64,000 nt of DNA, taken from contig OZ022587.1 of the NCBI GenBank assembly GCA_963669155.1, positions 23,503,074 through 23,567,073 of the forward strand, written 5' to 3'. A program made the translations under genes and the position numbers. The notes below the pieces were generated by a model. That model did not search any database and was not told the origin of the DNA. It saw only the letters and a program-made list of their open reading frames with translations. Source of the DNA: Arbacia lixula. Its lineage: Eukaryota; Echinodermata; Echinoidea; Arbacioida; Arbaciidae. The first letter of the stretch is position 1. Each line of letters opens with the position of its first letter. This document shows positions 23,766-33,333 of this stretch, in pieces.

Positions 23766-24737
23766 AATAACACTTATGCTAAATATGTTATTCATTGCGG
23801 ATAGATGGCTACTGATAATCGTTTGTCTCGCAATGTAAGGTAAACGGTATCGAAAAGATCACGACGTTTCGTGTGCCGCTGCAACACTTCGTCAGGTGTG
23901 ATACAAAATTGTAGTAAGCAGGGGTTTAAATACCCTATGGTCAGTGCAGCGCACTAACTATAAATGGTCCAATACTACTAGCCGGCGTATCCGGGTACTT
24001 GACCAACAATAGACCGTTGATGCGCCTCGCATTGACCGGCGGTAACAAGTTACCGACAAAGGACAAAAGGGACAAAGCCACAGGCCGGTAATTACGGGCG
24101 ACCAACAAGTCCAAGAGTCGCTAAAATCAGCACATTGTTGGGCAGTAACAAAGGCTGGCTATAGACTAACACCTACGTGTGTACCAGTGCCGTTCTTGGG
24201 AGGGTAGCGTTAAGGAAGCTATCAATATCCGTCTCAATCCCAACAAGTTCAATCGAGACAACGGGATCGATATCCCCGATTTTTGGATTCGTGCGATACG
24301 CCGCCATGACACTCCTCGCCATGACACTCGACCGCCTTTCGATACGACTTAACAGCCCGTTGTTAGTCTGTAGCCAGCCTTTGTTACCGCCCAACAATGT
24401 GCTGATTTTAGCGACTCTTGGACTTGTTGGTCGCCCGTAATTACCGGCCTGTGGCTTTGTCCCTTTTGTCCTTTGTCGGTAACTTGTTACCGCCGGTCAA
24501 TGCGAGGCGCATCAACGGTCTATTGTTGGTCAAGTACCCGGATACGCCGGCTAGTAGTATTGGACCATTTATAGTTAGTGCGCTGCACTGACCATAGGGT
24601 ATTTAAACCCCTGCTTACTACAATTTTGTATCACACCTGACGAAGTGTTGCAGCGGCACACGAAACGTCGTGATCTTTTCGATACCGTTTACCTTACATT
24701 GCGAGACAAACGATTATCAGTAGCCAATAACACTTAT
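23766..24737. mobile_element. Penelope-like inverted pLTR structure with 12-bp target duplication
   Basis: Two 365-bp arms (23,807-24,171 and 24,361-24,725) are almost perfect inverted copies around a 189-bp spacer. The 12-mer aataacacttat lies at 23,766-23,777 and 24,726-24,737. The right copy abuts the arm, while 29 extra nt lie between the left copy and its arm. Inverted pseudo-LTRs with a one-sided short extension and target duplications of variable length are known for Penelope-like retroelements. Each arm holds CTGACGA followed about 18 nt later by GAAAC, the conserved boxes of hammerhead ribozymes that such elements can carry. A full hammerhead fold was not confirmed. No reverse transcriptase or GIY-YIG domain remains, so it is a non-autonomous or collapsed copy. 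Confidence 0.6.
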
Positions 24738-24759
24738 ATTAGGTGAAAGCTTAGGATTT

Positions 24760-26940
24760 ACTCTTTATTTTGATGTCAATCACTTGCCAGAAAATTTTGC
24801 TAAGGTTTTACTGTTCCAAATTTGATACCTGCGTAATGGTCTATTTACGCACGGAATTCGTAGGACGTGCAAGTTCGTCAATTTGACCCACATTTTGAAA
24901 GATGTCGAGGCTGTAAAAACTCTCAAATGACACTTTAACTAATTTACAACTGATATCAAATGAAAGCAGAACATTTATCCTTTACTCTCATATAGGTGGC
25001 ATGTTGGAACTTTGTTATTGGGTCTTACTACTTCAGTTTGAACCCAGGGGTCATACCGCCATATTACGCACGGTCTTCGCAAATATAACGGGCCAATTTA
25101 CGCTCAACATTCACAGGACAATGGCAACACGTGTAATTCTTACAAAAATGTAGGGGCTTCTAAACCTCTCGCATGACAACTAACTAATAAATAGTATGAG
25201 ATCAAAGCTGGTTAGTTGCTCTTTACCCCCATATAGGTGCCATGTCGGAACTTTTTGATTTAGTCTTACTGTTGCAATTTGAATTCAGGGCACCTATATG
25301 GGGATAAAGAACAACCATTCAGTATTCACCTCATATAAATCATGAGCTAGTTAAAGTGTCATGCGATAGGTTTAAAAGCCCTGACACTTTTGGAAGAGGT
25401 ACGGCCGTTTTCGGTAAATTCTGATAATACCGTGCATAAATTCGCCGAAATGCCGGACTTCAAAGAGCCCGGACTTCAAACTGCAACAGTAGGACTGAAT
25501 CTGACATGCACCTTTATCGGGATAAAGAGCAACTATTCACCTTTGACCTCATACCATTTATTAGTTAGTTAAAGTGTCATGCGATGGGTTTAAAAGCCCC
25601 GACATTTTTGGAAGAGTTATGGCCATTTTCGGTAAATCCCATGCATGCGGTGCGTAATATGCCGGTTTGAGCCCTAAATTCAAACTGCAACAGTAAGACC
25701 CAATCAAAAAGTTCCGACATGGGACCTATATGGGGATAAAGAACAACTATTCAGCTTTTACCTCATATCAATCATGAGCTAGTTAAAGTGTCATGCGATA
25801 GGTTTAAAAGCCTCGACATTTTTGGTAGAGTTATGGCCATTTTCGGTAAATTCTGATAATGCCGTGCGTAATATGCCGGTCTGAGCCCTGAATTCAAACT
25901 GCAACAGTAAGACTGAATCAAAAAGTTCTGACATGGCACCTATATGGAGATAAAGAGCAACTATTCACCTTTGACCTCATACCATTTATTAGTTAGTTAA
26001 AGTGTCATGCGATGGGTTTAAAAGCCCCGACCTTTTTTGAAGAGTAATGGCCATTTTCGGTAAATCCTACGCATGCGGTGCATAATATGCCGGTTTGAGC
26101 TCTGAATTCAAACAGCAACAGTAAGATCCAATCAAAAAGTTCGTACATGGGACCTATATGGGGATAAAGAACAACTATTCAGTTTTTACCCCATATCAAT
26201 CAGGAGCTAGTTAAAGTGTCATGCGATATGTTTAAAAGCCTCGACATTTTTGGTAGAGTTATGGCCATTTTCGGTAAATTCTGATAATGCCGTCCGTAAT
26301 TAGCCGGTTTGAGCCCAGATTTCAAACTGCAACAGTCAGACCCAATCAAAAAGTTCCGACATGTGACCTATATAGGGATAAAGAGCAACTATTCAGCTTT
26401 GACCTCATACTATTTATGAGCTAGTTAAAGTGTCATGCGATAGGTTTAAAAGCCTCGACATTTTTCGAAGAGTTATGGTCATTTTCAGTAAATCTTGGGA
26501 ATATCGTGCGTGATATGCCTGTTTGAGCCCGGATTTCAAAGTGAAACAGTAAGATATAGACAATTTGTTTTGACATGCCACCTATTTGAGACTGTAGATC
26601 AACTAATTACCTTTCATGTGATATAAATCATAAGTTAGTTTAAGTGTCATACGATAGTTTAAAAGGTATTAACATTGTTAAAGGAATTACGACTATTTTC
26701 GGTTTATCCTGTGAATGCTGTGCATAAATTGGCCGAAACGCTGGTTTGAGCCCATATTTCAAACTGGAACAGTAAGATCCAGTCAAAGTGTTCCGTCATG
26801 CCACCTGTATGAGAGTGTAGAGCAAGTATTCAGCTTTTACCCGATATAAATTATTAGTTAGTTTAAGTGTCAAATGATAGTGGTAAAAGCCCTGTATTTT
26901 GATAAGGATTACATGCCTTTTTGTTTAGGACATGGCCGAT
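24760..26940. repeat. Satellite of about 214-bp unit with an internal orientation switch
   Basis: The phrase aagtgtcatgcgataggttt recurs near 25,352, 25,572, 25,786, 26,000, 26,214 and 26,428, a period of about 214 bp, with more diverged copies after 26,570. Each unit also has a conserved catatggggataaag-type segment and caaactgcaacagtaag. To the left of about 25,290 the same phrases occur as their reverse complement, so the array changes direction there. No coding potential is evident. Confidence 0.8.
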
Positions 26941-27149
26941 ACGCCGCTTATATCGTTTTCCGAGTTGGGTTTGTTCATCATCTCTACGGAAGAAAAAGAT
27001 TGTTTTTACGTTTTTTGTACATCAAGTAAAGACAAACATCCTTTAAAAGATCCAGCTTCGTTTTTCTTATAAGTGCCACGTAATGTATTTTTTATTCCAC
27101 TTCTTGTCTCTTTATTTTTACACTTAACGCTTTAAATTCTCATTTGTTT

Positions 27150-27830
27150 TTTGAAGACACCGTAGCACCAAATTCTATTGTTCTCACTCGTAGCAGACGA
27201 CGGAAGTCTTATGGTCGCGGACCGGAAGTCTTATTGGTCGCCAAAAGTAGCTCAATACATATGCGTACATTTCCTTTGGAAGTATTTCCTGAATACCCGT
27301 ACGAACAAAAAAAATCGCTCCCGGCCCGGCTGAAGGACGCAGCCTCTTAACCAGCCAATCAGCCAATAGCATTGAACGTACATAAGCGCTGACGTCACAC
27401 CGCTCTGCCGGTTCCTCGTTAGTCCAAATTAGGGAGCTTTCGGTATAACCCCGCGGACGGAAAAGAGAAATCTGTTCTAGCCGTCCGTCCGCGGGAGTCA
27501 CAGGCGCTTTCGCAAAATAAGACAGAGAACGCGAATGGCGGTGCGTGGGACGCACTGATAGTGTAGAGATCAGTGGTGGGACGTCATCTGACCCCCTGAC
27601 ACCCCCGACCCGGGCGCACGTGCGATTTGCAATGACATCATCTGTACGGGCGCTGATTGGCTGCTGTCCGCAACTCGTCGAGAACGAAAAATCTCAAAAT
27701 TCACGTCCGCGCTGATAGCGAGGCGGAGGGTGGCGCATGCGCAGATCGATTACCGTTCTGGAGCCCGTCCGTCCTCAAAACGAAAGCTCGCTATTATGGA
27801 CGTTTTTAGTACGTAGACCTCGCTCTGCTC
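27150..27830. promoter_or_regulatory. CpG-rich block with promoter-type motifs inside the gene A intron
   Basis: This block is clearly richer in GC and CpG than its AT-rich surroundings. It contains two CCAAT boxes (27,355-27,359 and 27,363-27,367), an inverted CCAAT (27,655-27,659), a perfect CRE TGACGTCA (27,390-27,397), a second half CRE (27,580-27,587), an E-box CACGTG (27,617-27,622) and a perfect NRF-1 palindrome GCGCATGCGC (27,733-27,742). A GC-rich hairpin lies at 27,450-27,494. These motifs are typical of animal CpG-type promoters. No initiator or TATA box was identified. It may be an internal promoter of gene A, the promoter of an unrecognised transcript, or the remains of a GC-rich transposon. 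Confidence 0.45.
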
Positions 27831-27850
27831 ACGCATCAAGGCACTAGAGT

Positions 27851-29527
27851 GGTAAATTGCCAATTCGTCTACTGTCATTTCGTCTACATTCATTTCGTCT
27901 AATGCCATTTCGTCCATCAACATTTCGTCTACCACCTATTTCGTCCAGTCATCATTTCGTCCAATAGCCATTTCGTCCAAGTACCAGTTGGTCTATAACC
28001 AATTCGTCTACAACCATTTCGTCTACAAACCATTTCGTCTAAATCCATTTCGTCTAATGCCAAATCGTCCATTTACCAGTTCGTCCAATGTTTATTTGGT
28101 CCAATAGTCATGTCGGCTAATATCAGTTGGTCCAAAATCCACATCGTCTACATATCAACTCGTCCCATTGCCATTTTGTCTAATAATCATTTCGTCAATC
28201 AACGATTAGGTCCAATGATCAGTTCGTGTAACAACCAAATCGTCTAATAACCATTTCGTCCAATTCCAAAATCGTCCAATAGCCATTTCGTCTAACAGCC
28301 ATTTCGTCTTGAATATAAGTGATGTTGATAATCACTGCGCATCGGGAGAGTAATATGTGTAGAATGAAGTCTCGAGCCCGAAAAATCATTGCATCGCGTT
28401 AAATACAGTAGGCCTACACTAGGCATTTCCATCGCATTCACCTTGTAGGCCTAGCTACGTACAGCCAACCGTACAGAACGGTGCAGCCACGTGCGAGAGA
28501 TTCCGCACGCGGCACGTTCTCGTCGGAGAGAAAATCTGCACGCTCTGCAGCATAGTAGACCTGGGGGGTGTTTCACCAAGCTGTTCGTAAGTTACGAACA
28601 ACTTTACGAACGACTGGTGGCCCCTTCTTGTGCTAAATCACATTATCAATGAACAAAGTGTGGTATCGCACAAGCGGCATTTATCACAAGTAGGGATAGT
28701 CAGTCGTTCGTAAAATACGTCGTTCGTAACTGAGGAACAGCTTGGTGAAACAACCCACAGTAGGCCTATGCTTATTAAACGAAATGGTGAGTAGCCAAAA
28801 TGGCAATTGGACCAATTGCTGATTAGACCAAATGGCAATTAGACCAAATGATTGTTAGCCATAATGGGTTTAGATCAAGTGATAATGGACAAAATGCAGT
28901 TAGACCAAATGGAACATGGACGAAATGAAAGTAGATCAAGTGGCTATTAGACCATTTGCCTTTAGACCGGTTGGCTATTAGACCAAATGGGAATAGACGT
29001 AATGATAGTGGACGAAGTGGCTATTGGACCAATTGGCACAAAAATAGCATTAGACCAAATAGCTATTAGACCGAATGATAATAGACGAAATGGCTATTAG
29101 ATCGAATGATAATAGACGAAATGGCTATTAGACGAAATGGCTATAGGACGAAATGGTAATTGGACTATGTGGCTAGTGGACCAACTTATGGTACACGAAA
29201 TGACATTAGACCAAGTGGCTAGTGGACGAAATGGCAATAAACCGTTACCTCTTCATCAGGAATTGCGATCACCCCACAAATTCACTCGCCTGAACCAAAA
29301 TGTAACATTCAGTTTGCGTTCCGTGGTTAGAGGTGGATGAGCTTTCCGCGCTGTCCCCCTACCCAACAGCCGTGAAAGTCTAAAAAACAAGCGGTAAGAT
29401 TCCACCTCATTTACGATTAAAACGGCAAAAAAGACGGTTTATTGCCATTTCGTCCACTGGACTGGACGAAATGGGTGGTAGACGAAATGTTGATGGACGA
29501 AATGGCATTAGAAACTAAAAAGACACA
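27851..29527. mobile_element. Foldback transposon E3 (TU-like) built of 16-17-nt subrepeats
   Basis: The left arm (to about 28,316) is about 27 tandem variants of ccatttcgtctaata, and the right arm (from about 28,785 to 29,240, with a further patch at 29,435-29,512) holds the reverse-complement form gacgaaatggctatta. The pair could form a long imperfect foldback. The 9-mer CACTAGAGT flanks it (27,842-27,850 and 29,528-29,536), a clear target duplication of 8-9 bp. The centre contains a nested small TIR element. Sea-urchin TU elements, as I recall them, have arms of about 15-bp tandem subrepeats and 8-bp target duplications, which fits well. There is no transposase. Confidence 0.75.
28563..28757. 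mobile_element. Nested MITE inside E3
   Basis: Terminal arms of about 52 bp (gtgtttcaccaagctgttcg at the left, its reverse complement form ending near 28,757) surround a centre of about 90 bp. Short palindromic words gttcgtaa/ttacgaac repeat inside each arm. No target duplication was resolved. It interrupts the middle of the larger foldback element. Confidence 0.7.
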
Positions 29528-29536
29528 CACTAGAGT

Positions 29537-31308
29537 AACATGAAAAGGCCAATCGCGATCGGATACCAGCCATTTCGAACTTCATGTTCAAAGAGTACAA
29601 CGGCTAGTGCCGTCAGTCAGCATTTAGATAGTCTGTAAACCAGCTGGAAAACGAATTTCAGACATATCGTCAGAAGGAATAATGCCTGTGCGTATGTATA
29701 GTGTGTTTACTACAAAGTAATGCGTGTCTTGAGAGGCAATAATGGGTAATAAATAATCTCTAGAAACATCTTAAAACTCTGTAATAATAGCTTATCACAC
29801 TATCGTATTAGTAGTATAGTACTTTGCTTGTACTCTCAAACCTGACTGATTCCACGTCGCCACGGTCTTCCCGCCATGCATGTCGTGAAACGAAAGTTTA
29901 CTATTAAATCAGGCCAGCGCACTGCCCAGGTCTACTACCGGATACACTAGCCATTTTTGTTAGCGATGCGCAACATTCTTGTTAGTTTGAAAATGGGTTA
30001 CATACTATGCCGTTTGTTTCAATTCGCAGAAGCGCAATGGCGGTATTTTACGTTCAAATGTACAGCTCAAAATATGAAAGCTCAAAGCTATGAAAGAAAA
30101 AAGATGAACACGACCGTCACTTTAAGTGGATAGACCTTTTCACTTTAACGTGAGTTTTGTCAGGTTATTAAAGATAAAGTGTGGTGTATATTACTATTCG
30201 TAACACAGATATTTCTTGTCAGATTATTGAAGATAAATGATCATGTAAACATATTTGAGATGAGGTGAATGCATGAGTCAATTTCATTCAAAACTGCGAA
30301 TGTATAAATTACATGGGTACCATAAGACGTTTTAGTAGTGCTCTTCCATTGAAAGCATACATGAACACCCCATAGAACATGTTCAATTATACATGTTATA
30401 GCCCATTATTGTGATGCCGAATTGCTGGATGATTTTTGCAACAAATGAATGTGTTCCACATATAATGCTCAGAGGTTCTCAGAATATTTACCTGAAAGAT
30501 ACATGATCAGTTATATGATGAAATACCTACAATGCCATCATGGCAGCGTCATCAAGCAATATTTCTCCATAAAATTATATTCGGTGATGCAAACGGTAAG
30601 TACACATTTTGGGAAATGTAATAAATTAACCTTTCATATATACAGCGTGTAAAACGCGAATTCTCGCTTACAAATTAGTCTTTGTCGTCTCGAACAGTAG
30701 TAATTTCTTTTCTCTTGTCCTGAAAGGAAAACATTACAAGCAAGACATGATAAAACCGCCTGGTCAACAACGACATGGGAATATATGCTTATTTTAGATT
30801 CAACTGTTGTATTGTATCACTTACGTAGGCATGTTCTCAACATGACATCCATCTGTTTAAGCAGCCTTCATTCAACCTGTACCATCTTCGTATTGATAGT
30901 ATCAGCGCAATGCATTTTGGTACGAGAATAAGATGCAAATTGAACTTATCTGCAGCACAGCCCTCACCTTGATCTTAACCAAATCATGATATAAACAGTG
31001 AACATGTTTTTATGTTTCATTATAAGTTGGGATGCCATGAATGGTACACTCCGCAGCATGAGGCTTGAGCAATTCAGCCCCCCTGCTGTGAACGAGGCAC
31101 AAGCGTTCGACATTACAGTACGCCTAGTGAAGTGGTCAATGTGTTTTGGTATTCTTTCTTTTAAAATATAGGTAATATATTCATTACTGTATATATATGC
31201 TAACCTCTGCTTCAATATCTTTAGTTTCATGTGTTATCTAGACATCACTTTTCGCACTTTTCGCCCACTCACATACACACACAATTTCACAGACATATAC
31301 ACAATACA

Positions 31309-31344
<36 letters not shown>

Positions 31345-31962
31345 CTACGAACAGATGTCCACTTGATACTGGTACCTGAATGTTTATAATGAATCTTCCT
31401 CCTGAAATGTATCAATAGCTACATGAGCTACATGAATGTTAATAGTAAGCGTACCACTATTTGATTAGTTTGCTTTGATGTGTGTAATGCAGTGTTGAGT
31501 TTCACTGTATATGCCACCACGCTCTGTTAGAATCTTCCGCGTTTCGTTACGAATTCTAATCATCTATCGGGTTAAAGAGGCACATCTGCAGTAGCATAAT
31601 ATATTAACCACTGTTGTGCCACATGAGTCCTTTGTACAAATTCCACAGAACAGAAGTGTGTCTAGCACACAAAGGGTTATTTTTTAACCGGTTGCATATT
31701 ATGATAGTGGATTCATAATATAAACAACAATTCTGAGTTCAGCTGTAAATAGAAAACCGTAACATGTTTAAGGGATTGCACCGCAGTGGATACTAAGCTT
31801 TACAATGCTTTAGGGAAGATATTAACAATTTACAGTAAAGAAACGCCATATCGTCGTCACAGCCATAAGTTGATTCACCAACTCAAATCTTTCCAAGTAA
31901 ACATAGTAGACAAGAAATGTTATCTCCACATGTAAGCCATAGTACGGGTTACTAATTCTCAC
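29537..31962. other. Rest of the large intron, next to the 2A exon
   Basis: AT-rich sequence with a (CA)n tract at 31,311-31,340. Short open frames on both strands (for example minus strand 30,964-31,230) show no recognisable domain. No exon is supported between the 2A exon and the E3 element. Confidence 0.45.
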
Positions 31963-32126
31963 CGTTGATCAGGACCATTCGGACCGGGGTTCCTTTCTAC
32001 GTCCCCAGCCTGCAGAAGAAGCTCTTCCTCGACGTGTGAGTTGTTCTCAATGATAGAAACATCATCCTTGCTCCAAGTCCGCTGTGCTTTACAGTTGGGC
32101 GATAAAGCAATGGTTGTCGGTGTAAC
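31963..32126 (-). CDS. Gene A, exon encoding a 2A-like translational recoding motif
   Basis: The exon starts after gtttcttccag with GTT ACA CCG and ends at CG followed by GTGAGAAT. It encodes 54 residues and two bases of an Arg codon. Near its end it reads EEELLLQAG then DVERNPGP, then NGPDQ. The last eight residues match the consensus D-V/I-E-x-N-P-G-P, which makes ribosomes release the chain after Gly and resume at Pro without a peptide bond. The Leu-rich run and Gly before Asp are also typical. Pro would be the first residue (281 in model numbering) of the receptor, only seven residues before the Death exon sequence. 2A-like motifs at the start of NLR proteins have been reported in the purple sea urchin. 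Phase 2 here and one leading base in the Death exon agree. Confidence 0.82.
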
Positions 32127-32628
32127 CTGGAAGAAACATGATTACATGCATATCAAGTAATTACACTTTTTGGGGGGATGCTGGGATATATGGCTGAACA
32201 ATGTATTTTTTTGTTGAAACATTGGCATCTAAGAAAACGCATACAGCAAATTGGAACTGGGATATATACAATGCAGTTTTTCAAAACATTATCATCCAAG
32301 AAAGGAGCTACAGAAAAATAGAACTAGATTATATAATATCTCTACGTTTTTAACGTGCCTTATTTCTTTATTCATCGAATTGCAGGATTTATCAGTCTAA
32401 TGAAATAAGATACCACTTCTCGACGGAGCTGCTAATGATATAGGGATATGTGGTATCACAAATATCATCATATTAACAGATCATATTCGCTATGTCAATA
32501 TTTGATATAATTTATAGAAGAAGGCATTTGATTAAAAAAAAACATTTGTAGAAGAACGTATTTGAAGAACTAGCATTTGTAGAAGAAAACATTTGAAGAA
32601 ATAGCAAATTAAATAAGTGAACTCTTAC
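32127..32628. other. Short intron between leader and 2A exons
   Basis: A 502-nt GT-AG intron (donor GTAAGAGT at 32,628, acceptor gtttcttccag at 32,127). It is AT-rich, with a short repeat of atttgtagaagaa/atttgaagaa words near 32,513-32,600. Nothing else is seen. Confidence 0.75.
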
Positions 32629-33324
32629 TAATGCCGCTTCAAGACTTCCAACCAGCTCAAGCGAAGTCGCATGCACATCAGATCCAATGGAGGTGTCCAT
32701 CCCAGCTTTGCAGTTAGGACTTTTGGTTGAAGTATCAGAACAATGCTGCTCGCTGTCGCTATCAGTACTCGATCCTGGAGTAGGTTTGTGATGGCTGTAA
32801 TCGCCGTCCGTTGCTGGCGGCATCGTGGACGATAGGCTTTCATTTATCGGATGATGTCGCGAATCACCTGATTGGTTAGACAAATTCAGTGTGGAGTTTG
32901 GAGGTGATGCAAGAGAGGTCCCTCCTCCAATACAAGGAATGTCGCCGGAGTCAGCGTCGTTCGCCTCGGGGTCACTTTTTTCCTGGTTGCATGTGTCACT
33001 TGTTTTGGATGGGTCCGTAGAAGATCGAACTGTTTTTTCTTCTGCATCCGCGTCACCATGAGAGGATTTGTCGCGGTTGGTTGACGATGCTTGGTCAGCT
33101 GTTTGACTATTTGAGCCGCGGACCCCATTCAGCGGTTCACATTCTTTATTGTTTTGTTCGTCATTGTTCTTACCAGCATCATTGCACTTTTGCTGGAACT
33201 TTTCTTCAATCAGGTCAATAAATTGTTGAAACAACCTGGTCTGCCGCTCAATCCAGACTTCCTTCCTGGTCCGCTGGAGGAAGCATCCGATGCGGGCCCG
33301 CCACTCTCCAATCGAGACCGGCAT
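32629..33324 (-). CDS. Gene A, leader exon with WRARIG motif and acidic Ser/Thr-rich tail
   Basis: The chosen start is ATG at 33,324-33,322, giving MPVSIGEWRARIGCFLQRTR. An upstream in-frame ATG (33,363) is not used, because a good acceptor, ttgctctgccacag, lies between them (exon start about 33,333). After the W-R-A-R-I-G motif there is a charged helical stretch (RLFQQFIDLIEEKFQQK). About 170 residues rich in Ser, Thr, Asp, Glu, Asn and Pro follow, with no predicted fold, membrane span or signal peptide. The exon ends at ATTA followed by GTAAGAGT, phase 0, after 232 codons. From memory, similar W-R-A-R-I-G starts precede 2A motifs in several uncharacterised sea urchin and amphioxus proteins. 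With the 2A site it would be released as a separate leader polypeptide of about 280 residues. Its function is unknown. Confidence 0.75.
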
Positions 33325-33333
33325 GATGAGTGT

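Larger units (their letters stand above)
4285..33324 (-). other. Gene A span: 2A leader-Death-NACHT-LRR (NLR-type) receptor gene, 3' end outside window
   Basis: Six minus-strand exons form one model: 33,324-32,629, 32,126-31,963, 13,034-12,772, 11,658-10,100, 9,487-9,326 and 4,455-4,285. The phases between consecutive exons are 0, 2, 1, 0 and 0, and every junction agrees. All introns begin GT and end AG. The sum is 3,015 nt, or 1,005 codons, with no stop. Domain order is WRARIG leader, 2A-like motif, Death, NACHT, LRR. This is the architecture of echinoid and amphioxus NLR proteins, intracellular sensors thought to oligomerise through NACHT and signal through Death. The 18.9-kb second intron is unusually large and full of mobile elements, so the link between the first two exons and the Death exon rests on strand, phase and family precedent, not on proximity. 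Confidence 0.7.

Noticed and set aside
24173-24440. Open frames in the spacer of the Penelope-like unit as remains of its polymerase
   Set aside because: The 189-bp spacer is too short and shows no reverse-transcriptase or GIY-YIG motif. The frames run into the inverted arms.
30964-31230. Minus-strand open frame as a possible retrotransposon tail
   Set aside because: The SFTAGGLNCSS stretch has no convincing match to any RT C-terminal motif.
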